Assembly: GCF_000217815.1 (NCBI RefSeq)
Contig: NC_015707.1
Coordinates: forward strand, 1-64,000
Direction: 5' to 3'
Origin: Pseudothermotoga thermarum DSM 5069
Lineage (GTDB): Bacteria > Thermotogota > Thermotogae > Thermotogales > DSM-5069
DNA: 64,000 bases
The first letter of the stretch is position 1. The number at the start of each line of letters is the position of its first letter. The position numbers were made by a program, and so were the translations under genes. Positions 52,843 through 62,652 of this stretch are shown here, in pieces. The notes beneath the pieces were generated by a model that saw only the letters and a program-made list of their open reading frames with translations, was not told where the DNA came from and ran no database searches.

Positions 52843-55080
52843 ATGAAGCGTCATCTTACTATTACTTTGTGTTTGTTACTGACTATTGTGATTTTTGGAA
52901 TAACCATTGGGGATGTAAGGTTCGAGGGTTTGATAACTATTGAAGAAAGTTATTTAAAACAACTTGTTTCTGATTATCTAAACGTCGAGCTCAACGAAAA
53001 AGGCGTGCAGGAAATGCTTCGAAAGATATTCGAAACCGGATATTTTTCCTCCCTCACGCCGAACTTGGTTTTCAACGGTAACTTTTATGTTTTGATTGTG
53101 AAGGTTGAGGAAAATCCAAAGATATCGGACTGGAGGATTGAGATCGTCGGACCTGGTTTGATAAAGAAAAAGGATCTTGAAGAAGCTGTCACAATCGAAA
53201 AAGGTAAGGCGTTGAACATAAACAAAATTCGTGAATCGCTTGAAAAGATAAAATCTCTATACGATTCTGAGGGATACTTTTTGATAGAAGTTGGTGGCGA
53301 GCTGGATAAAGATGTGTATATTCTGAAGATAGTTGAACATGCACTTTGGGAAATTTACTTTGAAGGCGAAACAGAGGGAATAGACTTTTCAAAGATCAGG
53401 AAGGAAATGAAAGTTGATACCTTGAAGGACTACTACACAACCCCAGGTATTCTAAGGGTGTTTTTGAAGGATATAAAAAGATGTTATCCAAAAAAGACAA
53501 CCATAATGGAAATAATGTCCGTTCTTTCCAAGTACGTTTACTTTGCACCGGAAACGTCAATTGATTTTGAGCCTATGGATATTCCCGGTGTAAAGGAACG
53601 TGTGGTTCGCATGAGGATAAACGTTGTTCAAAGAAAAATAATTGATAAACCGAAAAGTTTTGAGCAAATTCGCTTCACTGGAAATTCTCAGATATCTTCT
53701 TTGCAACTTTTGAACGTTACTCAGTTAAAAGAAGGGGAAACTTATTCCAACGCCGATATTTTAAAAGCGATGCAAACGATTGTTGATTTTTATAACGAAA
53801 AAGGGTTTGCGGGCGTTTCGGTTCAAGCCAAAGATTTAGGCAATATTTTGGAATTTGAAGTTTTTGAAAAATTCGTTGCCGATGTTCGTTTCGAGGGGTT
53901 GACTTTGACAAAACCCTATGTGATCAAGGATCTTATAACCTTTGAAAAAGGTGAGCCTTTGACAAAACAAGATTTTTACGACACGATATCTGCTCTCAAC
54001 CGAACACAATTTTTCGAATCGGCCTCGGTTTATCCAGTTGTGGAGAATGATCCAAGGTCTGCCGTTGTTGTTATTGACGTAAAGGAAAAGGAAAAGAAGT
54101 TCAACCTAAGTGGTGGAGTTGCATGGACTCCACTCAAAGATCGTCCATGGTACGAAGGCTTTGCTGGACAAGTGAGCCTTTCGACGATAAATCCCTTTGG
54201 TTACGGTGAAAGTTTTTCTTTCAACGGTGAACTTGGTTTTTATTCCACAAAAATAGATTTTTCGTTTTCGATCAGAAGGCCTTTTGACATCCCGGCAATA
54301 CTTGATGCCAATGTTGTATACCAAAGAGATTATGGTTTTGACAGTTCAACGGTATCTTTTGACATCTTCAAAATAGGTGGAAACATTTCAACACTTAGGT
54401 TGGATGGTCATAGTTTCGGTTTTGGTCCGGCCTACGAATGGAGAACTTATTATCCATCCTCAGGCAACATTCAAGAACAAACGCTGATCCTTTCGGCTAA
54501 CTATTCATACGACACAAGAAATAACGTTTTGTTCGCAACCAAAGGACAATATCTATCGATAGGCTTGCAAAAGGCAGGTTTATTCGATCCACTTGACGAC
54601 AGAAGTTACTGGAAAGCCACTCTCGATGCGAGGTATTTTATACCTCTGTTCAACGACAACCTTGCGCTTGGCTTTAGAGTCTACGGCACCACGCTGCTTT
54701 TTGAAAGTTACAGGAAAGAAAATGATTTTAAGAATGCCGGTATACCCGACGCAATCTATGGAGAATACATACTCTTCTACGGTATGAACGCCGTCAGAGG
54801 AATGGGTAGTAGCAAGGCAAAAGCCGGTGCTTTGGCTAGCGTTGAAATAAGATACGATTTGAAATCTCAAACTGTTCCAATATACCTTGTTGGATTTGCA
54901 GATGTTGGTGGTACTGGGAAATCTTTGACTGATTTGGATATAAACATTACAGCCGGTCCAGAACTTGATATCGTTGTACCCATGTTCGGTGCACTTGGTT
55001 TTGGTGTTGCATACCATTTTGATGGAAATTGGACCTGGGACAACTTGAAAACTTTCTTTAGATTCGGCTCGACTTTCTGA
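52843..55080 (+). CDS. bamA: Omp85/BamA outer-membrane assembly protein
   Basis: Inserts beta-barrel proteins into the outer membrane (toga). Signal peptide (residues ~1-20), four to five POTRA repeats (~24-400; for example DVRFEGLITIEESYLKQLV and ADVRFEGLTLTKPYVIKDL, each quoted in part), then a 16-strand barrel with GMNAVRGMGSSKAKAG (the conserved RG of loop 6) and a C-terminal Phe (FRFGSTF). 745 residues. Last gene in an operon with nucleotide and signalling genes, and with no skp, lpxD or fabZ as in proteobacteria. Confidence 0.95.
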   Translation: MKRHLTITLCLLLTIVIFGITIGDVRFEGLITIEESYLKQLVSDYLNVELNEKGVQEMLRKIFETGYFSSLTPNLVFNGNFYVLIVKVEENPKISDWRIEIVGPGLIKKKDLEEAVTIEKGKALNINKIRESLEKIKSLYDSEGYFLIEVGGELDKDVYILKIVEHALWEIYFEGETEGIDFSKIRKEMKVDTLKDYYTTPGILRVFLKDIKRCYPKKTTIMEIMSVLSKYVYFAPETSIDFEPMDIPGVKERVVRMRINVVQRKIIDKPKSFEQIRFTGNSQISSLQLLNVTQLKEGETYSNADILKAMQTIVDFYNEKGFAGVSVQAKDLGNILEFEVFEKFVADVRFEGLTLTKPYVIKDLITFEKGEPLTKQDFYDTISALNRTQFFESASVYPVVENDPRSAVVVIDVKEKEKKFNLSGGVAWTPLKDRPWYEGFAGQVSLSTINPFGYGESFSFNGELGFYSTKIDFSFSIRRPFDIPAILDANVVYQRDYGFDSSTVSFDIFKIGGNISTLRLDGHSFGFGPAYEWRTYYPSSGNIQEQTLILSANYSYDTRNNVLFATKGQYLSIGLQKAGLFDPLDDRSYWKATLDARYFIPLFNDNLALGFRVYGTTLLFESYRKENDFKNAGIPDAIYGEYILFYGMNAVRGMGSSKAKAGALASVEIRYDLKSQTVPIYLVGFADVGGTGKSLTDLDINITAGPELDIVVPMFGALGFGVAYHFDGNWTWDNLKTFFRFGSTF

Positions 55081-55129
55081 GAAAAAGCAAGAAAGAACGA
55101 GATTTAGGGAGAAAAACCCGGTATATTTG

Positions 55130-55157
55130 TTGATAGTTAACTATTTCATGCTATAAT
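55130..55157 (+). promoter_or_regulatory. Promoter of the yicC-to-transpeptidase operon
   Basis: TTGATA (55130-55135), 16-nt spacer, TATAAT (55152-55157), 20 nt before the TTG start. The 12-nt palindrome ATAGTTAACTAT (55133-55144) covers the -35, a place for a repressor. Confidence 0.72.
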
Positions 55158-55176
55158 TAGCAAAGGGTGGATTATT

Positions 55177-56055
55177 TTGCCTAAAAGCATGACAGGGTAC
55201 GCAAAGCTGCAAAGAACATACGACAATTGGCGAATAACATGCGAAGTAAAGTCCTTGAATTCGAAATATTTGACGGTGGAAATGTCTTTACCTCAGTTTT
55301 TATTTCCGTTTGAGCATGAACTTGTTCAAGTTGTTCAAAGTCATGTAAAAAGGGGAAAGGTTTCTGCGAAAGTTACAGTTGAATTTTTGACTCCCCCTGA
55401 TGCTGTAAAAGTAGATCTAGCTCTTGCAAAAAGCTACTATGATGCACTAGAACAATTAGTTCTTAGTCTTGGCATACCTGAGCCGGTCAAGCTTGAAGAC
55501 CTTTTGAAATTCAAAGATATAGTTAGATTTGAACTACCGCAGGATCAGCAGGAAGCAGTTGCAAGGGATGTAAAGCAACTTTTAGATGAAACTTTGATAG
55601 CTCTAAACAAAGAAAGAGAAACTGAGGGAAACAAACTTGCGAAAGACTTGATTGAGATAACTCAAAGTTTGACGCAAAATATTGCCGAAATCAAGGAGAG
55701 ATTTGAAAGAATAAAACCTTTGGTCAAAGAAAAACTGGTTGAAAATGTCAAGTCACTTTTGAGCGAAACAGTTCCTGTCAGCGAAGTTTTGATTGAGAAC
55801 GCAGTGGCTCTTTATGTTCAAAAGGTTGATATACGCGAAGAGTTGACAAGGCTTTCCAGTCATGTCGAAAGGGCAAGGCAACTTTTGATGTCGCAGGAAC
55901 CCGCTGGTAACCATTTGGATTTTTTAGCTCAGGAAATGAATCGTGAAATAACCACCGTTTTGGCAAAAACACAAGACAGCGATATAGTCAATGTAGCTTT
56001 GAACTGTAAAGTTTTGATTTCTCAATTTAGAGAGCAGGTTCAAAACCTTGAATGA
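55177..56055 (+). CDS. YicC-family endoribonuclease
   Basis: YicC/YloC proteins cleave RNA. The 292-residue product starts KSMTGYAKLQ, carries CEVKSLNSKYLTVEMSLP and ends with the conserved HLDFLAQEMNREITTVLAK and NVALNCKVLISQFREQVQNLE (quoted in part as HLDFLAQEMNREI and REQVQNLE). TTG start. Typical order yicC-remA-gmk-rpoZ-coaBC seen in many Gram-positives. Confidence 0.94.
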   Translation: MPKSMTGYAKLQRTYDNWRITCEVKSLNSKYLTVEMSLPQFLFPFEHELVQVVQSHVKRGKVSAKVTVEFLTPPDAVKVDLALAKSYYDALEQLVLSLGIPEPVKLEDLLKFKDIVRFELPQDQQEAVARDVKQLLDETLIALNKERETEGNKLAKDLIEITQSLTQNIAEIKERFERIKPLVKEKLVENVKSLLSETVPVSEVLIENAVALYVQKVDIREELTRLSSHVERARQLLMSQEPAGNHLDFLAQEMNREITTVLAKTQDSDIVNVALNCKVLISQFREQVQNLE

Positions 56056-56074
56056 TTGGGGAGGTGCAGTGTGA

Positions 56075-56350
56075 ATGTACGGTTTGATAAACATAGGCTT
56101 TGGAAACGTCATCTCTGGTGATAGGGTTATAGCCATAGTGAATCCAGAATCTGCACCTTTGAAAAGGTTGAAAGAGGAAGCTAAGGAAGAGGGAAAGTTA
56201 ATTGACGCAACTTACGGTCGCAAGACCAGAGCCATCTTGATAACTGACAGCAATCACATAATATTGAGCGCCATTCAACCTGAAACTATAGCGCAACGCT
56301 TTAAGCAATCTATGCTTGAAATAGAGGAAAGTCTGAGCAAAGTGAGGTAA
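56075..56350 (+). CDS. RemA/DUF370 family regulator
   Basis: 91-residue DNA-binding protein of the RemA family, which in Bacillus activates biofilm matrix genes. Shows [20 protein letters not shown] and [29 protein letters not shown] lies upstream. Confidence 0.93.
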   Translation: MYGLINIGFGNVISGDRVIAIVNPESAPLKRLKEEAKEEGKLIDATYGRKTRAILITDSNHIILSAIQPETIAQRFKQSMLEIEESLSKVR

Positions 56351-56354
56351 AAAC

Positions 56355-56993
56355 GTGAAAGGCATCCTTTACGTGATCAGTGGACCATCAGGGGTTGGAA
56401 AGACTAGCATAATAGAAGGTACACTTAAACGAGTCCGCAACTTGGTTTTCTCTGTGTCTTACACGACGAGGAAAAAAAGACCGAACGAAATAGAGGGAAA
56501 GGATTACTTCTTTGTGGATGAATCCACTTTTAAAAGTATGATCGAACGCGACGAGTTTTTGGAGTGGGCAGTTGTGCATGGAAACTACTATGGTACACCG
56601 AAAAAATTCGTTGAAGAAAATTTGCAGAAAGGTTTTAACGTTCTGCTTGACATAGACGTTCAAGGTGCTATGACCGTCATGAAAAAAGTGAAGGATGCCG
56701 TTTACATCTTCATAGCGCCTCCATCTTTTGATGAACTTAAGCAGAGATTGATAAAGCGTGGAACAGAAAATGAAATTGATTTACAAAGACGTTTGGAAGA
56801 TGCCAAAAAAGAGTTATCTTACATTCCAAAATTTCAGTACATAATAGTCAATGTGAATTTGAACGAATCAATTGACCAGCTTTGTTCTATCATTGTTGCA
56901 GAGCAGCTGAAAGTTGAAAGATTTATAGAAAGATTGGGAGAGTACAGAATATTCGAAGAAGGAGGTAAAGCCGATGCGCGATGCGGTGCTTAA
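56355..56993 (+). CDS. gmk: Guanylate kinase
   Basis: Phosphorylates GMP to GDP. Walker [11 protein letters not shown] near the N-terminus, [19 protein letters not shown] and [13 protein letters not shown]. 212 residues. GTG start 56355; overlaps rpoZ by 20 nt. Confidence 0.97.
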   Translation: MKGILYVISGPSGVGKTSIIEGTLKRVRNLVFSVSYTTRKKRPNEIEGKDYFFVDESTFKSMIERDEFLEWAVVHGNYYGTPKKFVEENLQKGFNVLLDIDVQGAMTVMKKVKDAVYIFIAPPSFDELKQRLIKRGTENEIDLQRRLEDAKKELSYIPKFQYIIVNVNLNESIDQLCSIIVAEQLKVERFIERLGEYRIFEEGGKADARCGA

Positions 56994-57204
56994 CTACGAT
57001 TATCTTTCCAAGAAAATACCTTACAAATACGCTGTGCCAATCGCGGTCGCAAAAAGGGCTGAAGCTTTAAAAGAGTACGCCAAACCTTACGTTAAAACCA
57101 ACGACAACAACCCGGTTTCAATAGCTTTCAAAGAGCTTCAAGAAGGTTATGTAAGGATAAAGAACGAAGAAATTTTGAGGATACTTGTACCAGAGGTCCG
57201 TTGA
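56974..57204 (+). CDS. rpoZ: RNA polymerase omega subunit
   Basis: 76 residues. The family pattern [25 protein letters not shown] (parts: [19 protein letters not shown]) and [13 protein letters not shown] is seen. GAAGGAGG precedes the ATG inside gmk. Confidence 0.93.
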   Translation: MRDAVLNYDYLSKKIPYKYAVPIAVAKRAEALKEYAKPYVKTNDNNPVSIAFKELQEGYVRIKNEEILRILVPEVR

Positions 57205-57206
57205 GA

Positions 57207-58388
57207 ATGAAGATCCTCTTAGGTGTAACTGGTTGTGTGGCTTTGTACAAAGTAGTTGGATTGGTTAGCTCACTGAGGAAAGCTGGCAATGAATTAGTCG
57301 TCGTCATGACTCAAAGTGCTGAAAAGTTGGTTTCCAAAGACCTTTTTTCCGCAGTGGGTAATTGTCCAGTTTACACCGACAAGGATGCCTTTGATATCAA
57401 AAACGGTTGGATTCCACACACTGAATTGTCAAAATGGCCAGATGTTCTTGTCGTAGCCCCTGCAACTGCAAACACCATCGCCAAGATAGCAAACGGTATA
57501 GCGGATAATTTGCTGACTATGGTATGCCTGGCTTATGCTGGAAAGTCCAAGCTTGTGGTACCGGCCATGAACGTTCGAATGTATGAAAATCCTGTCACAC
57601 AAAGAAATATACAAACTTTAAGAGAACTTGGATGGTGGGTTTTAGAACCTTCCGAAGGTCATCTCGCTTGTGGAGAATACGGTAAAGGAAGATATCCTGA
57701 AAACGAGGTCGTTGAAGAAGCCATAAAGATACTTGCTACGGAGAAAAAGCTTTCGGGAATGAAACTTCTTATAACCGCTGGACCAACTTGGGAACCAATA
57801 GACCCAGTGAGAATTATCTCAAATCGTTCGAGTGGCAAGATGGGGTACGAGCTAGCCAAAGTCGCTACCAGAATGGGTGCAAAAGTTACTTTAATCTCTG
57901 GTCCAAGTTGTTTAAAACCGCCGTACTTTGTCGAAGAATTTGTGAAAGTGAAAAGCAGCGATCAAATGTACGAAGAAGTTGTGAAAAGATTTGACAAAGC
58001 TGATGCCGTGATAATGGCCGCAGCCGTTGCGGATTACAAACCATCTTTTGTTAGCACAGAAAAAATAAAGAAAGGTTCAGATACGCTTGTTTTAACGTTG
58101 GAAAAGACAAAGGATATCCTTTCTGAGCTTGGAAAACGCAAGGGTAAAAGAATACTTGTGGGTTTCGCCGTTGAGACTTCAAACCTTGAAGAATATGCAA
58201 AAACCAAGCTTGTGTCGAAAAACTTGGACATGATAGTTGCCAACGACGTGAGTGCAATGGGAAGTGAGAAAAACTTGGTTGTGATATTCAAATCCGATGG
58301 AACTTCAAAGCGGGTAGGCCCCGATGATAAGGAAAATATTGCTTTTGCTATTCTTGACGAGCTTTCTTTGTTTTGGAATAGATCATAA
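57207..58388 (+). CDS. coaBC: Bifunctional CoaBC (phosphopantothenoylcysteine synthase/decarboxylase)
   Basis: Two steps of coenzyme A synthesis. The N-terminal FMN decarboxylase (residues ~1-175) has GVTGCVALYK, WIPHTELSKWPD with catalytic His, VPAMNVRMYENP and the Cys flap ACGEYGKGR; the C-terminal synthase has TAGPTWEPIDPVR, NRSSGKMGYELA, AAVADYKP and NDVSAMGSE. ATG 57207 (TTG 57201 possible). The last 65 nt overlap the next gene. Confidence 0.96.
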   Translation: MKILLGVTGCVALYKVVGLVSSLRKAGNELVVVMTQSAEKLVSKDLFSAVGNCPVYTDKDAFDIKNGWIPHTELSKWPDVLVVAPATANTIAKIANGIADNLLTMVCLAYAGKSKLVVPAMNVRMYENPVTQRNIQTLRELGWWVLEPSEGHLACGEYGKGRYPENEVVEEAIKILATEKKLSGMKLLITAGPTWEPIDPVRIISNRSSGKMGYELAKVATRMGAKVTLISGPSCLKPPYFVEEFVKVKSSDQMYEEVVKRFDKADAVIMAAAVADYKPSFVSTEKIKKGSDTLVLTLEKTKDILSELGKRKGKRILVGFAVETSNLEEYAKTKLVSKNLDMIVANDVSAMGSEKNLVVIFKSDGTSKRVGPDDKENIAFAILDELSLFWNRS

Positions 58389-59523
58389 AGTAATCGTTGA
58401 GTGGTTTGAAAACGATTTGATATGTCTTTCCGCACAAACTTTGTACACCCCTTCTAAGCCTTTGAAAATATACCTTTTAACCCAAACTGGTCACAGGTTG
58501 CCAAAACATGTTGAAAGCGATCGATATGTTTTCGACGTGTCAAGAACAAGTTGGATCTTGCTTGAAGTTTTTGGCAAAAACTCTCTTGGATTTACAATGT
58601 CAGGCTCTGATCCTGAAAAAATCGATTTATCTGTTTTTAGGGCAGAACCAGACATCTATGTATTTTCTGATTTGGAAAGTGGGAGAACCTACGTTGTCGT
58701 AAAAATTCCTGATGGTTGGACTTTCAAAGGCTGCAAACTTCAAAATGTCTCTTTTAGAAAGTTTTATCACGCAGGCTATCTTTATCTTTACACGACCGAC
58801 AAACTTAAAGATGGCATTGATAAGTTGCAGGTAAATTTTTTGCTCCCATTTGGTGTGGAGAAAACCTTTGTACAAGAGCTTTTCATACTCAATCATGCAG
58901 TCAACATTTTGCGAGGAGGCACAGAACCTTATGTGATAGAACCTGTGGCACCGTACCAACACGTTGTTCAAAGAGGAGAAACTCTCTGGGAAATAGCCAA
59001 CAGGTATGGGGTAAGGATAGCTGATCTTGAAATAGCCAACAATCTACCGGATGGTAATCGCATAGTTGCCGGGACAGTACTCAAAATAGCTAGAGTTAAG
59101 TTTTTGGAATCTTTAACCACTTTGGTTATAAATACGCAAACATCAAAACTTGCTCTCTATTATAACAATAGACTCGTAAAGACCTTCCCAATCGCCGTTG
59201 GTAAAAGTGATGCCACTCCGCCTGGAGTGTATTGGATAATGAAGAAGGAAATTGATCCAGCTCTTTATTGGTATGGAGAATACATTCCCCCAAGGTCTCC
59301 AATAAACGGTCTTGGAACGCGTTTCTTCCAACTCTCGAATCCAACTTATGGAATACATGGAACAACAAAACCATGGGAGATCGGTAAGAGGATCTCCCAT
59401 GGTTGTATTCGCATGTTCAATCAGGATATAGAAACCATAGATGCCTTTATAAACGTTGGTACAAAGGTGATAGTAGTAAGATCAACTGAGGATTTTCCAG
59501 AAAATCTTAAAGACTTACGCTAG
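58324..59523 (+). CDS. LysM plus L,D-transpeptidase (YkuD) protein
   Basis: Exported wall cross-linking enzyme. Signal peptide at residues ~1-18, an N-terminal beta-rich region (~20-200) I do not recognise, one LysM repeat (~217-260, HVVQRGETLWEIANRYGV) that binds glycan, and a YkuD domain (~265-399) with SKLALYYNNRLVKTFPIAVG, the HGTTKPWEIG His and the SHGCIRM nucleophile. 399 residues. It may form 3-3 cross-links. The start lies 65 nt inside coaBC with a poor ribosome site, so it is probably coupled. Confidence 0.92.
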   Translation: MIRKILLLLFLTSFLCFGIDHKVIVEWFENDLICLSAQTLYTPSKPLKIYLLTQTGHRLPKHVESDRYVFDVSRTSWILLEVFGKNSLGFTMSGSDPEKIDLSVFRAEPDIYVFSDLESGRTYVVVKIPDGWTFKGCKLQNVSFRKFYHAGYLYLYTTDKLKDGIDKLQVNFLLPFGVEKTFVQELFILNHAVNILRGGTEPYVIEPVAPYQHVVQRGETLWEIANRYGVRIADLEIANNLPDGNRIVAGTVLKIARVKFLESLTTLVINTQTSKLALYYNNRLVKTFPIAVGKSDATPPGVYWIMKKEIDPALYWYGEYIPPRSPINGLGTRFFQLSNPTYGIHGTTKPWEIGKRISHGCIRMFNQDIETIDAFINVGTKVIVVRSTEDFPENLKDLR

Positions 59524-59879
59524 AACCTCCCACCCTTCTTCTCTGCTCTCTTTTTGTACTCTGCAAACTTCTTTTCGCTGTCTCTCAAAAATTTTGCGAG
59601 TTTCCTTTCAAACTCAGCCTTAGCTGCAGCTTTTTGTTGATCTTCATCCACCTTTTGATCCTTCAAAGAAAGTTCCCATTTGCCGTCCTTTGTTTTTCCT
59701 ATAACCCTTGCTTCTACTTCCTGTCCTTCCTTTAGAAAGTCCGCCACGTTTTTAACGTACTGATTTGAGATTTTGGAAATGTGGATGAATCCTGGTTCTC
59801 CGTTTTCAAGTGTGACCATGGCTCCGTACTTTGTTATCTGGGTTACTTTACTCTTGACAATATCTCCGACTTTCGTCAC
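59520..59879 (-). CDS. S1-domain RNA-binding protein (GSP13/YabR-like)
   Basis: A single S1 domain (VGDIVKSKVTQITKYGAMV, GEPGFIHISKISNQYV, ELSLKD) then a Lys/Glu-rich helical tail of about 50 residues. 119 residues from GTG 59879, chosen because GAGGAGGGG lies 8 nt upstream; longer in-frame starts overlap rpmE. Such proteins bind the ribosome or mRNA under stress. 31 nt after rpmE. Confidence 0.85.
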   Translation of the reverse strand: MTKVGDIVKSKVTQITKYGAMVTLENGEPGFIHISKISNQYVKNVADFLKEGQEVEARVIGKTKDGKWELSLKDQKVDEDQQKAAAKAEFERKLAKFLRDSEKKFAEYKKRAEKKGGRF

Positions 59880-59910
59880 AAAAATGCCCCTCCTCAAAAA
59901 ATTTATGGCA

Positions 59911-60126
59911 TTAATATCCTTTACCTTGGTACTTTCTGCGGAACTTTTCAATTCTTCCTTCAGAGTCAATCACCAAGGATGCACCAGTTGCACCTTTGTA
60001 CAACGGGTGACAATTTGAACACACGTCTATACGTACACTTTGACGTGTTGTATAAAATTTGTGTTCCGCACCACACGCACACTTAACCGTTACAAGTCTC
60101 ATTTCAGGATGAATTTCAGGTTTCAT
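59911..60126 (-). CDS. rpmE: 50S ribosomal protein L31, zinc form
   Basis: 71 residues with [19 protein letters not shown], then the second Cys pair in [13 protein letters not shown], so this is the C+ zinc-binding paralogue. ATG 60126 after GAGGTGATAG. No C- paralogue is visible in the window. Confidence 0.95.
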   Translation of the reverse strand: MKPEIHPEMRLVTVKCACGAEHKFYTTRQSVRIDVCSNCHPLYKGATGASLVIDSEGRIEKFRRKYQGKGY

Positions 60127-60178
60127 TTTTTCTATCACCTCTTTCTTTTCGATTTACCATATTTCGAAATTCAATGAC

Positions 60179-60206
60179 ATTATACCACCAAAAATAAACT
60201 TTTCAA
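60179..60206 (-). promoter_or_regulatory. Promoter of rpmE
   Basis: Minus strand TTGAAA (60206-60201), 16-nt spacer, extended -10 TGGTATAAT with TATAAT at 60184-60179. Strong elements. Confidence 0.75.
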
Positions 60207-60224
60207 CTACCCAAAAAGTGGTAA

Positions 60225-62375
60225 TTATATCCGTCGCTGGAGGGCGAGAGAGTTAACAGTTACGGTGATTGAACTTGCTATCATGGCAAGTTCTGCTACA
60301 AGTGGATGAAGCAGTCCCATGGCTGCAATTGGCAAGGCCAAAATATTGTAACCGAAAGCCCAAATTAAATTCCACTTGATGGTGGAAAACATTTTTTTTG
60401 ACATTTTGATAAATTCTGGAATGTTCTGCAAGTTTTCCCTCATTATTATCACGTCGGCGCTTGTTATAGTAATATCCGTACCTGTAGCTAACGCGATACC
60501 GACATCGGCACCTTTTACAGAGGCAGCATCATTTATGCCATCTCCCACCATGGCAACTTTTCCGAATTTTGTTTGATAATTTCTCACAATTGAAAGTTTT
60601 TCATCTGGCTTTACTTCAGCGTAAAAGTCTTCTATGCCAACAAGTTTTGCAACGTATTCAACATTTTCCTTTTTATCACCGCTTACTAAAACTGTTCTCA
60701 TTCCAAGTTCTTTCAGTTTTTCAATGGCTGTCCTTGCGTCTTTCCTTATCCTATCACCCAGGACAATTATTCCTATTTTTTCATCGTTTTTTCTAACCTC
60801 TACAACTATTTCCAGTTGGTTTTTAAAATCATATTCATCCACTGGTTTTCCAATGAAATACCTTGAACCGTTGACAACGCCATATACACCTTTTGAAGGT
60901 ACTTCAACAAAATCAAAAACTTCAACATAATTTTCAACCAAAGACGATATAGCCTTGGCTATAGGATGGTTGGAAAATCTTTCTATGGATGCAACTGCAA
61001 GAAGATCTTCCGATGACAAGTTGTGTTTTAACACCAAAAGTTTGCCTTCAGTCAAAGTTCCTGTTTTGTCAAAAAGAACTACTTTTACATCTTTACTTGT
61101 TTGTACAGCTTCGGCATTTTTTACGAGTATACCCTTTTTTGCCGCCACCGTTGTACCTATAAGCAAAGCCATTGGTGTTGCCAATCCAAGAGCACACGGG
61201 CAAGCAATTAGTAAAGTCGATATGGCAGCAAAAATAGCAAAGTTTAAGGCGTTTTCAATGTGAACCATCCACGGTATAACTTGGCTTAAATTGATCAAAA
61301 ACGGTTTCAATTTGTCGAAAGCAAACAGCCAAAAGACAAAGGAAAAAACTGAAAGAACAAGCACGAACGGTACAAATGCATTGGTTATTTTATCAACTGT
61401 GGCTTGAATAGGTATCTTTGAGCCTTGTGCAAGTTGAACCAATTGCAATATTTGTTCAAGAAAAGAATCTTTTCCGACTTTGGTTGCCCTAACTTTTAAC
61501 ACACCAGATAGATTAACCGTTCCACTTACAACTTCGTCATTTTCTTTTTTGAAAACCGGAATAGGTTCACCATTTATGAGTGACTGATCAACCCAAGATT
61601 GTCCTTCCACCACAACACCATCAACTGGTATTAAATCTCCCGGCTTAACAAGAACGATATAATTTTCTTTCACAGCTTCTATAGGCATGATTATTTCCTC
61701 GTTATCGTTGAGAACAATCGCCTGCTTTGCTTTTAACTTTAAAAGAGATTGAACTTGCTTCAGCGCTTTGTCCCTCAAACGCGATTCTATGAACTTACCA
61801 GTTAAATGAAAGGTCATTATCATAGCACCTATGCTGGCAAAAGATTCTATTTTCAAATCAAACAACTTTAGAAATCCCGTTAGCCATGCAGCTGTAGATC
61901 CAATGGCAATCAAAGAATCCATGTTTGTATGCTTGTGGGTGATTGCTATAACTGCACTTTTAAAAACTTTCCTTCCAATTAGAAACACAATCGCAGCAGA
62001 AACTGATACTTCAAAAACCAACAGATAACGATGCCAAAAATGATCGTAGGAAAACATATGAATGATCATTAAAATCAACAGCGGAAGTGTTAAAATCCAG
62101 CTTAAAATCAAATATTTTTTAGCTTGAAGATATCGTTTTTCTTCCTCAGATGAATTATAATCAAGTACCGCTTCATATCCAACGCTTTCAACGGTTGTCC
62201 TTATAACATCGAAAGGTATATCTTCTTCCGATACTATGAATGCAGTAGAAGTTGAAAGATTAACGGCGGCAAACTTTACCTTCGGAATTTGCCTTAAAGC
62301 TTTTTCGACAATGTTTGCACAATTTACACATGTCATTCCCAGCACTTTGAAGGTTATACTCTTTTTCTCCAACAT
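60225..62375 (-). CDS. copA: Copper-transporting P1B-type ATPase
   Basis: Pumps Cu+ out of the cytosol. One N-terminal HMA domain with GMTCVNC, eight membrane helices, the CPC motif in IACPCALGLATP, the phosphorylated Asp in FDKTGTLTEG, the HP motif FSNHPIAKA and GDGINDAASVKGADVGIA. 716 residues from ATG 62375 (GGGG 5 nt upstream); a TTG one codon later is possible. No copper chaperone or CsoR regulator gene is adjacent. Confidence 0.94.
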   Translation of the reverse strand: MLEKKSITFKVLGMTCVNCANIVEKALRQIPKVKFAAVNLSTSTAFIVSEEDIPFDVIRTTVESVGYEAVLDYNSSEEEKRYLQAKKYLILSWILTLPLLILMIIHMFSYDHFWHRYLLVFEVSVSAAIVFLIGRKVFKSAVIAITHKHTNMDSLIAIGSTAAWLTGFLKLFDLKIESFASIGAMIMTFHLTGKFIESRLRDKALKQVQSLLKLKAKQAIVLNDNEEIIMPIEAVKENYIVLVKPGDLIPVDGVVVEGQSWVDQSLINGEPIPVFKKENDEVVSGTVNLSGVLKVRATKVGKDSFLEQILQLVQLAQGSKIPIQATVDKITNAFVPFVLVLSVFSFVFWLFAFDKLKPFLINLSQVIPWMVHIENALNFAIFAAISTLLIACPCALGLATPMALLIGTTVAAKKGILVKNAEAVQTSKDVKVVLFDKTGTLTEGKLLVLKHNLSSEDLLAVASIERFSNHPIAKAISSLVENYVEVFDFVEVPSKGVYGVVNGSRYFIGKPVDEYDFKNQLEIVVEVRKNDEKIGIIVLGDRIRKDARTAIEKLKELGMRTVLVSGDKKENVEYVAKLVGIEDFYAEVKPDEKLSIVRNYQTKFGKVAMVGDGINDAASVKGADVGIALATGTDITITSADVIIMRENLQNIPEFIKMSKKMFSTIKWNLIWAFGYNILALPIAAMGLLHPLVAELAMIASSITVTVNSLALQRRI

Positions 62376-62526
62376 ATCCACCCCAACGGTTATGATAAAA
62401 CAACTTGAGAAAATTGGACAACTTTTATCCACATTTATAAAAGCTGTGCAAAAATCTTAACACAAAAAGCTAACTCACATCGTTTTTTTATCGTTGATTG
62501 CTGTGTGATGAATTCGTCATGTCTAC

Positions 62527-62542
62527 GTTACTTTTAAGTAAC
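62527..62542. promoter_or_regulatory. Palindromic operator candidate upstream of the dehydrogenase
   Basis: Perfect 16-bp palindrome GTTACTTTTAAGTAAC in the 277-nt gap between copA and the dehydrogenase gene. It extends imperfectly (TA before, TA after) and lies about 110 nt before the start at 62653. A TAAAAT (62544-62549) follows directly. The rest of the gap is A/T-rich, with no hairpin or RNA motif I recognise. Confidence 0.5.
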
Positions 62543-62652
62543 ATAAAATAACACCAAGAGTCTGCTTTTTTCTGATAAAATTTTTTCGAAATAGAGAGTT
62601 ACATATGGTAATTGAAAAAATATTATTTACTCATTTGAAAGGAGGCTTAAAG

